64,000 nt of DNA from Lachnospiraceae bacterium (lineage in GTDB: Bacteria > Bacillota > Clostridia > Lachnospirales > Lachnospiraceae): positions 311,528-375,527 of the forward strand of contig JAAUZD010000023.1 in NCBI GenBank assembly GCA_014804785.1. The letters are read 5' to 3'. Made by a program: the position numbers and the translations under genes. Below, in pieces: positions 26,141 to 33,957 of the stretch (positions are counted from its first letter, which is position 1; each line of letters starts with the position of its first letter). The notes beneath the pieces are model-generated. The model had not been told where the DNA came from and ran no database searches. It saw only the letters and a list, made by a program, of their open reading frames with translations.

Positions 26141-26179
26141 CGCGCAATTCTGATATACTTTTCAATTCAGAATTACGCG
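26141..26179 (-). terminator. Terminator-like hairpin between terminase and portal genes
   Basis: A 13-nt arm CGCGCAATTCTGA pairs with TCAGAATTACGCG (one mismatch) with a 13-nt loop. On the minus strand it is followed by TATTTTTTTG. It includes the terminase stop codon. It should reduce transcription from terminase into the structural genes, unless antitermination applies. Confidence 0.7.
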
Positions 26180-27903
26180 CTATTTTCTTTCCTTCCGGCC
26201 GCTGCTGCAAGCTTTTCATTCAGCAAAAGGCGCCCGATCTCTTTATGGTATTTCTGCCGGACGGCGATTCCGTCAAATATAGATACAGCGCCGTCTATGT
26301 GCGAACGTCTGTCAATTTTTACGGGCTTCATGCGGCTATCTTTAATATTTATATCAACTGCCACATTTAAAAGGTGTGATTGTAAAAGCGCATTGTCCCC
26401 GATCTCATACACTCCGCTTTTCAGGTCTGCTTCAAGTTCATGCAAGCAAGGCGTTAAATTTGTTCCCTGATATACGTCGTCCATGTGGAAGCCTGCTTCC
26501 TTCATATCCTGAATTAGATATTGCGCTGAATATCTGTCATAGCCCACGTATAACGGTTTAATTTTGTAAACCTTCACCAGATCGAAAAACCACTGATAAA
26601 CGTCTTTATAATTTACCGCGTGTTTCCCGGACAACTGCAGGAAGCCTTTTTCAAGATACAAATTGTAAGGGACATTTTCTTCATTGATCGCCACCTTGTA
26701 CCGTTCTTCTGGCATATAAAATTTAGCGAAAATATATTTCTTCCCTGATAGTTCAATGATAATTGAAGCCGCTGTCAAGTCCGTAGTACGCGAAAGGTCA
26801 ATCCCGCCGATACAGTAAGCGCCCCGGAAGTCGTCAAGCGATAGTCTAACCGGGATCCCGTCTTTGTCCTTCGTCAGCGCTTTTTCAACGTCTGTAAATT
26901 CAAGCCACGCAACCGAAGAATTTTGTTTGATATTACAAAACTTCGTCAGGAATTCCGCCTTCTTTGAAAGCGACGCGCGGGCGATCGCTATTTGTTCCCG
27001 GTAAAAGTCCCATGAAACGGAAACATTCAAATTAGGGTTCGACTTTTCCAATTCTTCGCGGGTGTCCCACTTTTCCACATCATCAATGATGTACAGAAGC
27101 GGCAAAATACGGCGTTCCTGCGAACGTCCCTTCAAGAAAGCCGTCGATCGGCGCATAAGTTCATCAAAGATCCCGTCGTTTATGTAGCCCGCCGTTGAAG
27201 TTGACATTATGATCGGCTGCTTCCTGCTGCCGATAGCGGAAGTCATAACTTCATATTGCTTCAAGCCCTGATCGCCGGGCCACGCTTCCATTTCATCATT
27301 TAGGACAAAATGCGGGTTGAAGCCGTCGGACTTTTTGCTATTGAAGGCGATCTTTTTTATGGACGTGTTGAAGTCTTTTATATAAATATCCGAACGGCGC
27401 TTCTTCGTGATTTCCTTTAGTTCGTCGTCGGATTGTGTTATCTGATAAAATGCTTCATAGCATAGATCCGCCTGATCCAACTTCGGCGCAAGGTGATAAA
27501 GCTTCGCGCCATATTCCCCGTCAATGTATGCCATGTATGCGGTTATAGCTGCCGCGAAAAGCGTCTTCCCGTTCTTTCTGGCTACCAGAAGAAAGACTTC
27601 CCGGAACATTCGCCGTGTTGGTTCTTCCGGATCCATAATTCCGAAGATAGCAGAAACGGCCGCTTTCTGCCATAACTCCAATTTTAGAAGATCGTTTCGG
27701 CCCTCTGAATGGTGACAGAAATTTTCTATAAACTTGATCGCCTTCCGCGCCTTCTTCGGATTGAAAATATATGTCCCGTCCGCGATCCCGTCCGTTAAAA
27801 TCTGGTATATCTTTTTGATATACTTTCCCGCCCGGATCTGGCCGGACGTGATCGCGTCATAATATTGCGCAATATAATTTTGCTGTACTGCTGCCGCGGC
27901 CAT
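26173..27903 (-). CDS. Terminase large subunit
   Basis: 576 residues, start ATG at 27901-27903. The ATPase part shows the Walker A-like LLVARKNGKT and a following Walker B region (FVLNDEMEAW); the nuclease half has Asp in GGIDLSRTTDL and further acidic sites (HIDGAVSIFDG). The family is HK97-type TerL, which packages DNA from cohesive ends. It contains a perfect copy of the prophage palindrome at codons ~10-14. Confidence 0.93.
   Translation of the reverse strand: MAAAAVQQNYIAQYYDAITSGQIRAGKYIKKIYQILTDGIADGTYIFNPKKARKAIKFIENFCHHSEGRNDLLKLELWQKAAVSAIFGIMDPEEPTRRMFREVFLLVARKNGKTLFAAAITAYMAYIDGEYGAKLYHLAPKLDQADLCYEAFYQITQSDDELKEITKKRRSDIYIKDFNTSIKKIAFNSKKSDGFNPHFVLNDEMEAWPGDQGLKQYEVMTSAIGSRKQPIIMSTSTAGYINDGIFDELMRRSTAFLKGRSQERRILPLLYIIDDVEKWDTREELEKSNPNLNVSVSWDFYREQIAIARASLSKKAEFLTKFCNIKQNSSVAWLEFTDVEKALTKDKDGIPVRLSLDDFRGAYCIGGIDLSRTTDLTAASIIIELSGKKYIFAKFYMPEERYKVAINEENVPYNLYLEKGFLQLSGKHAVNYKDVYQWFFDLVKVYKIKPLYVGYDRYSAQYLIQDMKEAGFHMDDVYQGTNLTPCLHELEADLKSGVYEIGDNALLQSHLLNVAVDINIKDSRMKPVKIDRRSHIDGAVSIFDGIAVRQKYHKEIGRLLLNEKLAAAAGRKENSA
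27862..27875. promoter_or_regulatory. Perfect dispersed palindrome inside terL
   Basis: ATATTGCGCAATAT lies within the first 15 codons of terL. It codes for part of Tyr-Ile-Ala-Gln-Tyr, so coding and DNA site are compatible. Confidence 0.55.
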
Positions 27904-27907
27904 TGTT

Positions 27908-28279
27908 TTAATCTTCGTCCCGAAGCGCTGCAAGCTTTGAAACGGTCTTCTTTTCCTTCGGCGGGAGAAGTTCGATCAACTGTTTCATGTTGGAAGTGTA
28001 GGAACGGGCGTAACGGTCATAAGTGGCAACCGCGGGATTTTCTTTGATGAATTTCTGCGAAGCGTTCTTCGTTTCCGTCTGCAATCCCTTCTCGATCATT
28101 TCCTGTCGGGCTGCCTTCATAGCGACTTTCTGGAAGGCCACTTCTTCAATGATTTTGAAAATAAGTTCTTTCTTGCTATCGTCTTCTATCCCTGCAAACA
28201 TTTTTTTAATTTTCCGAAATTCCTTCCCGACGTTCTTTTCTGTCAGGATCTTTTCTGTATCTTTTTGCATTTCAGGCAA
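27908..28279 (-). CDS. Terminase small subunit
   Basis: 123 residues, helical, basic, ending before terL with a 4-nt gap. The likely start is the TTG at 28277-28279, nine bases after AAGGGGGG; an ATG further upstream would include the ribosome binding site itself. It has the P27-like small terminase pattern (VAFQKVAMKAARQEMIEKG; NPAVATYDRYARSY). It recognises the packaging site. Confidence 0.8.
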   Translation of the reverse strand: MPEMQKDTEKILTEKNVGKEFRKIKKMFAGIEDDSKKELIFKIIEEVAFQKVAMKAARQEMIEKGLQTETKNASQKFIKENPAVATYDRYARSYTSNMKQLIELLPPKEKKTVSKLAALRDED

Positions 28280-28297
28280 AATATAACCCCCCTTCAT

Positions 28298-28482
28298 ACG
28301 TGCGCGACCTTGCAGAGTTTTTTTGACCTCACTCCCTCGGTTCTTTGTAGGCGCCTAAAAATGCGCATACCGGGGGGTATGCTGCGGAAACTCCGCCAAT
28401 TCGCAACGCACGAAATAAAATTATTTTTGTGCGAAAATATATTTGTTTTTATTTATTTTTCAGACGGTTTTATATTCTTTTT
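28298..28482. other. 185-bp intergenic gap before terminase genes, candidate cos site
   Basis: No gene is seen. It lies between the HNH endonuclease gene and the small terminase gene, where 3'-overhang cos sites of HK97-like phages commonly sit. It includes a GC-rich stretch (CCGGGGGGTATG near 28372) and an AT-rich block near 28420-28470 with inverted halves CGAAATAAAATTATTTTTGTGCG. The cos cut site itself cannot be read. Confidence 0.4.
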
Positions 28483-28806
28483 TCATTCGTTCGGTATCAA
28501 ACGGCCGTCTTTGTCAAAGGAATAGCGCTTCTTCTTCGCCTTATGTTCTTTGTTGTGGTGTTCGTCACATATTCCCTCTAAGTTTTCAAAAGATAACGTC
28601 ACGCGCGGATCGTTGATATTGTCCGGCGTGATATGTTTTCGGTGATGTACAATCTTGATCGGCTGCACTTCTTCAAGGCTTCGTGTCCCTGCTTTAAATT
28701 CCTTCATACATCTTTCGCAATAGCCGCCGGAAGCTTTAATAAAAGCGGCCCGCGTCTTCTTCCATGCGTCAGACTTATAAAACCATTCTGCATACTGTTT
28801 CGCCAT
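28483..28806 (-). CDS. HNH endonuclease (packaging-associated)
   Basis: 107 residues. The N-terminal WFYKSDAWKKTRAAFIKASGG, the CERCMK zinc-binding pair, then VHHRKHITPDN and the GICDEHHNKEH end fit the HNH family. HNH proteins next to terminase in HK97-like phages assist cos cleavage. It is followed by the candidate cos gap. Confidence 0.88.
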   Translation of the reverse strand: MAKQYAEWFYKSDAWKKTRAAFIKASGGYCERCMKEFKAGTRSLEEVQPIKIVHHRKHITPDNINDPRVTLSFENLEGICDEHHNKEHKAKKKRYSFDKDGRLIPNE

Positions 28807-28810
28807 TGTG

Positions 28811-29191
28811 TCACCCTTTCCGGCGCCTGCTGCCGGGCGGCGCTTTCTTTCCTGCCTGCTGCCGAATGATCCCCAAATTCTGCGCCACCAGATAACAGAA
28901 TTGTTTCCGGTATTCGTAGAAAAGAGAACGGCAGCAATATGTTTCGCCGCTTAATTCCCACGGCGTATTATAAAGCAAAGACTTATATATTTTCTGAATA
29001 ATGATTTCCCGGACTTCTTCGGTCACTTCTCCAAGATCAAGATCCTTCTTTGCTTTCTCAATAGCTGCCGTCGCCTTCGTGTCGAAGGGCGTTTTCTTTC
29101 CTGCCTGCTGCCGCTTCTGGCGCTTTTCGTCTGAATGGATCACAGCTTTAACTATTTTCTTTTCGTCATTGTCAAGATTAAAACGCCCCAC
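28811..29191 (-). CDS. Phage protein with ArpU/RinA-like C-terminal pattern
   Basis: 126 residues. A basic N-terminal half is followed by ETYCCRSLFYEYRKQFCYLVAQNLGI, like the sequence-recognition helices of ArpU/RinA late transcription regulators, which sit just before the packaging genes in Firmicute phages. The call is tentative. Its tail encodes two CCTGCTGCC copies in different frames. Confidence 0.5.
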   Translation of the reverse strand: MGRFNLDNDEKKIVKAVIHSDEKRQKRQQAGKKTPFDTKATAAIEKAKKDLDLGEVTEEVREIIIQKIYKSLLYNTPWELSGETYCCRSLFYEYRKQFCYLVAQNLGIIRQQAGKKAPPGSRRRKG

Positions 29192-29216
29192 ACTTCCGGC
29201 CCCCTTTCCTGAATAA

Positions 29217-29834
29217 CTATAAAATTTCTATCCCTTCCAGATACTTCCAGAAGTTCGCTTCTTCTTCGTCGTCTTCAACTGGTGTTCGTATTCCTGCCAT
29301 AAGATAACAAGTATTGTTTCCCCAATACATGAAAGGCGCCGTCGGGCAAGTCGTAACCGGGCCGATCGGTTCATACTCTCCGCCGTCATAGTCAATAGCT
29401 TTCGGATCTATCAGGTCAATAAATATTTCAGATACGGCCGCAACGTGTCGCGTCGTTCCGTCTTCCTGAATGAAACGGATCACTTTATCGCCCTGCTGCC
29501 CTAATAGCTTTGTAACTCTGAAATGACATTCGCACTTTTTGAAAGCTGCAGGAAGGTTGAATATTTCTTTCTGTTCAATTTCGTACTGGTTCCCCATATC
29601 CTTAATTGCTCTGAATACTTCACCCACGCCCGGAAGATCCCCGCTTAACTCAATGATAGCCGCTTTCGCTTCCTTCGGCATTTCGGCAGCCGAAAACCAC
29701 ATAACCCACCAACCGGAAGAAATATAATAGCCTTCCGGATCCGTTTCATTTTCTGCCATGTGTCCCACGGTAAGCCCGGCGCCTTTATATGCTGCCTTAA
29801 ACATTCGCTTCAAAACTGTTTGTTTGAAAAACAT
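29217..29834 (-). CDS. Conserved phage protein, unknown function
   Basis: 205 residues, ATG at 29834 after GGGG. It contains YYISSGWWVMWF near residue 37 and a mid-protein stretch of small alpha/beta type (FRVTKLLGQQGDKVIRFIQED). Domain family not recognised. It sits with nuclease and replication genes, four bases after the VRR-NUC gene. Confidence 0.55.
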   Translation of the reverse strand: MFFKQTVLKRMFKAAYKGAGLTVGHMAENETDPEGYYISSGWWVMWFSAAEMPKEAKAAIIELSGDLPGVGEVFRAIKDMGNQYEIEQKEIFNLPAAFKKCECHFRVTKLLGQQGDKVIRFIQEDGTTRHVAAVSEIFIDLIDPKAIDYDGGEYEPIGPVTTCPTAPFMYWGNNTCYLMAGIRTPVEDDEEEANFWKYLEGIEIL

Positions 29835-29837
29835 TGT

Positions 29838-30347
29838 TTATTCCCCTTTCTTTTTGTTCTCTTTGTATAATTCGCATTTTCTACAAGGCGACGCCGGGAA
29901 GACTTCTTCCGGGACGCCTTCGCAAGCGCCGAACATTTTCAAGGCTTCTTCGCAATTCACCAGATCGAAACCTTCCGCCCTTGCAAGATAATTTCTTATG
30001 ATTTCGCGGGCCTGCTCTGCGCTATATGCCACTTTTGCCATGTTCCCGGCTTCCTGCAATGCTGCCATATATTCGCGCTGCGCCTTCGTCGGGCGATTGT
30101 TGCCGAATTTCATTTCGATATACAGCGCGTTATATCCCTTCCGCGCAACCGGAAGACAAATATCAGGGACGCCCGCTTTCATTCCTTCGGCCTTCATAAT
30201 CTGCCCCGTGGTCTGCTTCCGCTTCCCTTCGTTCGGTACATGGTACATTAAAGCAAGTTCCGGTATATATTCCGCCTGCTGTCTGGCCCATGTGAAAAGC
30301 TTAATTTGTTCCGTCGTTTCCGACGCCTTCATGTTTTGCAATCTCAT
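29838..30347 (-). CDS. VRR-NUC domain nuclease
   Basis: 169 residues. The N-terminal 115 carry the VRR-NUC pattern: YHVPNEGKRK, GVPDICLPVARKGYNALYIEMKFG, with catalytic Asp in PD and Glu-x-Lys in IEMKF. Phage VRR-NUC proteins are structure-specific nucleases that may resolve replication or recombination intermediates. A C-terminal cysteine pair (CRKCELY) may bind metal. A perfect palindrome lies 21 bp upstream. Confidence 0.88.
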   Translation of the reverse strand: MRLQNMKASETTEQIKLFTWARQQAEYIPELALMYHVPNEGKRKQTTGQIMKAEGMKAGVPDICLPVARKGYNALYIEMKFGNNRPTKAQREYMAALQEAGNMAKVAYSAEQAREIIRNYLARAEGFDLVNCEEALKMFGACEGVPEEVFPASPCRKCELYKENKKKGE

Positions 30348-30368
30348 TTTGCCACCTTTCCGCGTTTT

Positions 30369-30382
30369 ATATTGCGCAATAT
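30369..30382. promoter_or_regulatory. Perfect dispersed palindrome before the VRR-NUC gene
   Basis: ATATTGCGCAATAT in the 42-bp gap between the Rep-like and VRR-NUC genes, upstream of the VRR-NUC ribosome binding site. Confidence 0.6.
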
Positions 30383-30389
30383 GTTTTAT

Positions 30390-31250
30390 TCAATCCCGAA
30401 CCATGCGGGCGTATATGTAAAAGCCGCCGTTTATCCCGTTGACGTTCACTTCTGCGTCAATGAATTTATATCCCGGATATTTTTTTAAAAGCTGCTTTTT
30501 CAGGAATTCGCTATCTGTCGCCATGCGTTCGGCCGTCTTCTTCCCAAATTTTGAATAGCTGCGGGAAACTTCCGGCTTTTTCAATCCCCGCGAAGCACTC
30601 CACCGCTTTTTTCCTTTCGGATCCTTCGTCAAGTAAAGCGAAAGCCCCGTCAAGTGTGTATCAGGATCCGGATCAAGCCGTCTTGTTTGCGTCCTGCTGC
30701 CATATATCCACATTTTTTCTAGTTCGTCCCGGTCTTCGTCCCCTGAAAAGATCATGTGATGATGACAACGGATCCCCTTCTTCGGATCGTCTGAAAATTC
30801 TGTCACATAAATATATTTCAGATTGTCTTTCCCCTGCTTCTTCCTTTTCCGGTTTATCTTCCTGATAAAGTTCCCAAATATTTTTATTGCTTCGTCTATA
30901 CTCCCCGGAAGATGATCTTCGTCATAGCTGAACGTTCCCCAAAGATCCCCCTTGCCAAAATTAGCGGCTGTCAAATTATTCAGATAGCGCCGCGCCCTCT
31001 TATCATTCAAATTTTTTTGTGAAGGTCTGCTTTCCCTCTTTCTTTTTGTCCGTGGTTCGTCCTGCTTATTCCCGAATGACGGATATATGTCTGCTTCTAA
31101 CTGATCCCCCGCCTTCGTTGTTGTTGTCCTATACAGACTATTGATCTGCTTCCCCTTCATCATCTGTTCAAGTTCCCATTCTGTCAGGGTGTCGATCTGC
31201 TTCTGATATGCTTCTTCATAATCATAATTATCATAGTGCTTCTTCTTCAT
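30390..31250 (-). CDS. HUH-type Rep-like protein
   Basis: 286 residues. It has the signs of a HUH endonuclease: LWGTFSYDEDHLP (motif 1-like), CHHHMIFSG (the HUH/HHH metal motif) near residue 169, and SYSKFGKK (Tyr with downstream Lys) near residue 230. Such proteins nick a strand and stay covalently bound to start rolling-circle replication. In this phage it may start replication or act on DNA processing. The ATG follows GGCGGGGGAA, a leader partly complementary to the sRNA candidate at 31726. Confidence 0.75.
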   Translation of the reverse strand: MKKKHYDNYDYEEAYQKQIDTLTEWELEQMMKGKQINSLYRTTTTKAGDQLEADIYPSFGNKQDEPRTKRKRESRPSQKNLNDKRARRYLNNLTAANFGKGDLWGTFSYDEDHLPGSIDEAIKIFGNFIRKINRKRKKQGKDNLKYIYVTEFSDDPKKGIRCHHHMIFSGDEDRDELEKMWIYGSRTQTRRLDPDPDTHLTGLSLYLTKDPKGKKRWSASRGLKKPEVSRSYSKFGKKTAERMATDSEFLKKQLLKKYPGYKFIDAEVNVNGINGGFYIYARMVRD

Positions 31251-31375
31251 GTTCCCCCGCCTTCTGTCTTCATAAAATTATGATCTCTATCCTTTACGCT
31301 AAGTTAATACCCATTACAAGGCCGGGAAGCCTTCGCCCCGCGCTTTTACTTCCTTATAATAGGAAGAAACCCGTT

Positions 31376-31606
31376 TTACAATTTCGGGCCGCCTTTCGTG
31401 TCGTGCTGTACTGTCAGATCGCTTTCGCCGTCCGATATAGACACAATAGCGGGCAGAAGAACGACTTTTTTCTGTCCTGAATTGCATATCATTTCAAATA
31501 CTTCTGTATGAAATGATTGTCCCGGACGGAACACGCTTTCGATTCTGATTTCTGTATCTTCTGGAAGGTCTTTTGTCATTTCCCGAAATTGTTTCAAATT
31601 ATACAT
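31376..31606 (-). CDS. Small phage protein, unknown function
   Basis: 76 residues from the ATG at 31604-31606, beginning MYNLKQFREMTKDLPEDTEI. It looks like a small alpha/beta protein. The palindrome at 31605 overlaps the start codon; the adjacent TTG could also serve as start. No family recognised. The 125-bp gap 31251-31375 has no gene. Confidence 0.6.
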   Translation of the reverse strand: MYNLKQFREMTKDLPEDTEIRIESVFRPGQSFHTEVFEMICNSGQKKVVLLPAIVSISDGESDLTVQHDTKGGPKL

Positions 31607-31618
31607 ATTGCGCAATAT
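31605..31618. promoter_or_regulatory. Perfect dispersed palindrome at a small gene start
   Basis: ATATTGCGCAATAT overlapping the start codon at 31604-31606. Confidence 0.6.
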
Positions 31619-31691
31619 TCCCTTTCTGTTTTTTGTTATAAAAATATCAATATAACAAGAAATAACCCGGCGGCCGTGTCTTTTTTCCGCT

Positions 31692-31720
31692 TTGACATTC
31701 CCCCGACTTTCTGCTATAAT
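31692..31720 (+). promoter_or_regulatory. Perfect consensus promoter for an sRNA-like unit
   Basis: TTGACA (31692-31697), 17-bp spacer, TATAAT (31715-31720) on the plus strand. No plus-strand gene follows; a terminator comes about 20-70 bp later. It runs against the early genes around it. Confidence 0.8.
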
Positions 31721-31725
31721 GATTA

Positions 31726-31792
31726 AAGGTTAAATTCCTTATGGATCCGGATCAAAGGTTCCCCGCCTTCTGTCCGGATCCATAATTTTTTT
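31726..31792 (+). ncRNA. Candidate small regulatory RNA with two anti-ribosome-binding-site segments
   Basis: About 67 nt from the promoter to a 12-bp perfect stem (TATGGATCCGGA with TCCGGATCCATA) and seven T residues. The 5' segment GGTTAAATTCCTT (31728-31740) is exactly complementary to the leader AAGGAATTTAACC of phage genes and of hybrid miaB. The loop contains TTCCCCGCCTT, complementary to the second leader class AAGGCGGGGAA. Existence and function are inference from sequence. Confidence 0.6.
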
Positions 31793-32156
31793 ACGTTTTG
31801 AAGTTAAAACCCGCCGGAAGAATTGTAAAATGTCCGGCGTTTGGGTTTACTGCCCGATCGTCTATGTAAAAATCGGCGTTTATTTTCCGTGTGTCGCCGC
31901 CGTATAACTCTATCAGTTCAGGAAGGTTTTCATTTACCGCGTCGAATTCAAGTCCCCAATCCCGGCAATACTTGACGGCCGCTTCCAACTGTTCGCCGTT
32001 TCTGCAGGTGTCCAGAATGACGCGGGCGCCCTTCTTTTTCTGCTGTATCAGGAAATCAAACAAAATTTCGTTCGGCTCCCCAAGTTCCGGCCAACGTCCC
32101 CGCGAAAGTGTCCCGTCGAAGTCAACCGCATAAATAATATTTTTGTTTGTGTCCAT
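31791..32156 (-). CDS. HAD-family phosphatase
   Basis: 121 residues. It begins with the HAD nucleophile motif AVDFDGTL at about residues 10-17, then LDTCRNG and FYIDDRA near residues 96-102. The small cap-less build resembles phage polynucleotide-phosphatase/nucleotidase-like HAD proteins. Substrate unknown. Its stop overlaps the T-tract of the opposing sRNA terminator. Confidence 0.8.
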   Translation of the reverse strand: MDTNKNIIYAVDFDGTLSRGRWPELGEPNEILFDFLIQQKKKGARVILDTCRNGEQLEAAVKYCRDWGLEFDAVNENLPELIELYGGDTRKINADFYIDDRAVNPNAGHFTILPAGFNFKT

Positions 32157-32183
32157 GTGTTTATCTCCTTCAAAGTTCAGCTT

Positions 32184-32426
32184 TTATATAATCTTTTCCG
32201 CGCGTTCAAGCCATTCTTTCAATTCTTCCGGTTTGATTATCCCGCTTTTATTTCCGTCTTGACTTGCATAGTCGAATAATTCTTTTAATACATCTTTCTT
32301 TAATTTGTACGGAAGATTTTCAAAAGCAAATTCTACAAGATCCATTATCTGCGCTTGATCTACTGCCGCCCATAAATGCCGTATTACCTCATTTATTTCT
32401 TTATGATCTGATTTTGTCACCTTCAC
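32184..32426 (-). CDS. Small phage protein, unknown function
   Basis: 80 residues from the GTG at 32424-32426, which overlaps the stop of the upstream gene (GTGA) and follows AGAAGG. Mostly helical (IRHLWAAVDQAQIMDLVEFAFENL). The following PYKLKKDVLKELFDYASQD has a possible EF-hand-like loop look, but I claim no family. Confidence 0.55.
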   Translation of the reverse strand: MKVTKSDHKEINEVIRHLWAAVDQAQIMDLVEFAFENLPYKLKKDVLKELFDYASQDGNKSGIIKPEELKEWLERAEKII

Positions 32427-32572
32427 GCGGGCCGCCCTTCTGCCTGCTGCCGCGGGCAAGCCATAATATGAATATCAAGCGCCGGAAGGCTCCGGATCGC
32501 TTCGGTCAGTTCTGCTTCTGTTTTTATCCCTATCTTTTCAAGGGCTTTTTTCAATTCTTCAATTTTATTCAT
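32423..32572 (-). CDS. Small phage protein, unknown function
   Basis: 49 residues from the ATG beginning MNKIEELKKALEKIGI, overlapping the end of the previous gene by 8 nt. The C-terminal MACPRQQAEGRPA lies on a CCTGCTGCC copy. No family recognised. Confidence 0.5.
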   Translation of the reverse strand: MNKIEELKKALEKIGIKTEAELTEAIRSLPALDIHIMACPRQQAEGRPA

Positions 32573-32927
32573 TTTCAGCCGTCCTTTCATTCTCAAATAA
32601 AAGCATTTCTTCGCTTGACAGAATCGCATTTCGCGCCATAGCTGCGCATACCGTCGCGGCCGCTGCAAGGTCAACCGCAATCCGATAAATTCCCGTATAT
32701 GCCGCGTGAAGGACTTCGGGATCCTGATCTTCCTTCTTCTTTGTCAGTGTCCAAATACCTTCCATGTATTCGTCAAGGGCCTGCGCTTCGTTCCAAGCTT
32801 CTTCCCCTGCTGCCTTCGTCGCTGCATATGCTTCATAACATGAAGAAAACGTCGGGAATTCCTTCTTCACTTCTTCAAGTTCAGCGTCTGCAAGCTGCCG
32901 TATTTCGTTCTTTGCTGCTTCGTTCAT
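32565..32927 (-). CDS. Helical phage protein, unknown function
   Basis: 120 residues from the ATG at 32925-32927, overlapping the previous stop by 4 nt. The sequence is rich in Ala, Glu and Lys and predicted helical (EEVKKEFPTFSSCYEAYAATKAAG; LAAAATVCAAMARNA). No family recognised. Part of a tightly packed early operon. Confidence 0.55.
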   Translation of the reverse strand: MNEAAKNEIRQLADAELEEVKKEFPTFSSCYEAYAATKAAGEEAWNEAQALDEYMEGIWTLTKKKEDQDPEVLHAAYTGIYRIAVDLAAAATVCAAMARNAILSSEEMLLFENERTAENE

Positions 32928-33208
32928 TCCTGATCCCCCTGAATGTAAATATCGTAATAACTGCGATAGTCTAAGTCTTTGACAGAAAAGGAAGCCGGGA
33001 TCCCCGGTTCCATAGGCGGCAGAAGGCCGCGTTTTATATAGTCTTTGTGACATACATCATTAGAAAATACCAATTTCAGCACGTCCCGGCCTTCATATTC
33101 CGGCGGAAGAATAGTATTAAATGCTATGTGCAATACTTCCTTTTCGCTTTTCTTGATCCTGATCCGGGCGGAAGGCGGGATAATTGCTTGAATATCCTTT
33201 ACTTTCAT
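32924..33208 (-). CDS. Small phage protein, unknown function
   Basis: 94 residues from the ATG at 33206-33208. Predicted alpha/beta (IIPPSARIRIKKSEKEVLHIAFN; RSYYDIYIQGD). The ribosome binding site GGGG and ATG are separated by the palindrome at 33207, the same layout as for the holin. A TTG start would add three residues. Confidence 0.55.
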   Translation of the reverse strand: MKVKDIQAIIPPSARIRIKKSEKEVLHIAFNTILPPEYEGRDVLKLVFSNDVCHKDYIKRGLLPPMEPGIPASFSVKDLDYRSYYDIYIQGDQE

Positions 33209-33220
33209 ATTGCGCAATAT
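33207..33220. promoter_or_regulatory. Perfect dispersed palindrome at a small gene start
   Basis: ATATTGCGCAATAT directly between a GGGG ribosome binding site and the ATG at 33206-33208. Confidence 0.6.
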
Positions 33221-33228
33221 CCCCTTTT

Positions 33229-33933
33229 CTAATAAATGTAGATTTTCAGGACATAACGCCCGGCTTCTTCTGGCAGCGCTTCGGGAATGATGAATTTTAT
33301 CATGCGATCCGTGTCTACTTTGTCGCGGGCCTTTGCTGCCACTCCCTTATATAAGATCTGATCTTCGTCCTGCTCCCCTGCTTCTTCATCAATAACCCGG
33401 ATAATTTGCGCCGGGCCGATTAAAGTAAAAAAATCTTTCAATTTTATTTCAGCTTTCATTTTGTCCCCTTTCTGGTCTTCGCTGCGGAAAATCACCAACA
33501 TAGAAGGAAACGGCGCCGCGTCTTTGCTTCCGCCGAATTTCAGCCGCCCTTTTATGAAGCGGACTTCCGCTTTTTTGTATATGTACTTGTGAAATGCCTT
33601 CGTGTCAGTACGGGCGGGAATAAGCATAACAACAACCGTTCCCGGCTTCCTGCTTTCGTTGTAGCATTTTTCGATCCAATCCCCTGTTGATTTTGCGCCA
33701 TAGGGCGGATTGCAGAAAACGGAAGATCCCCCCCATTCCTGCAAAAGTCCGTTGTCTTCTTCGGTGAAATAGCGTTCGCACTTGTGATTTTTATCACTTG
33801 CACACGGATCTAAATTGAAGTGAAATTCTTCGTTCAATTCATCAAAAAGATCCTGCGGCGTCGCCCAATCCTGCCGGGCGCTGCTGAACATAGCCGCCCT
33901 TTTGTCTGTTATTTTCTGCTTTTCTTCGTTCAT
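33229..33933 (-). CDS. Phage DNA N6-adenine methyltransferase
   Basis: 234 residues. The N-terminal ~150 fit the phage Dam-type family: DWATPQDLFDELNEEFHFNLDPCASD, then the catalytic NPPYG motif, and FIKGRLKFGGS. The remaining part is a separate small domain (from about 155). Adenine methylation can protect phage DNA from restriction. It starts with the AAAGGAATTTAACC leader that matches the sRNA candidate. A second adenine methylase is at 35071. Confidence 0.9.
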   Translation of the reverse strand: MNEEKQKITDKRAAMFSSARQDWATPQDLFDELNEEFHFNLDPCASDKNHKCERYFTEEDNGLLQEWGGSSVFCNPPYGAKSTGDWIEKCYNESRKPGTVVVMLIPARTDTKAFHKYIYKKAEVRFIKGRLKFGGSKDAAPFPSMLVIFRSEDQKGDKMKAEIKLKDFFTLIGPAQIIRVIDEEAGEQDEDQILYKGVAAKARDKVDTDRMIKFIIPEALPEEAGRYVLKIYIY

Positions 33934-33957
33934 GGTTAAATTCCTTTCTTTCCTGCT

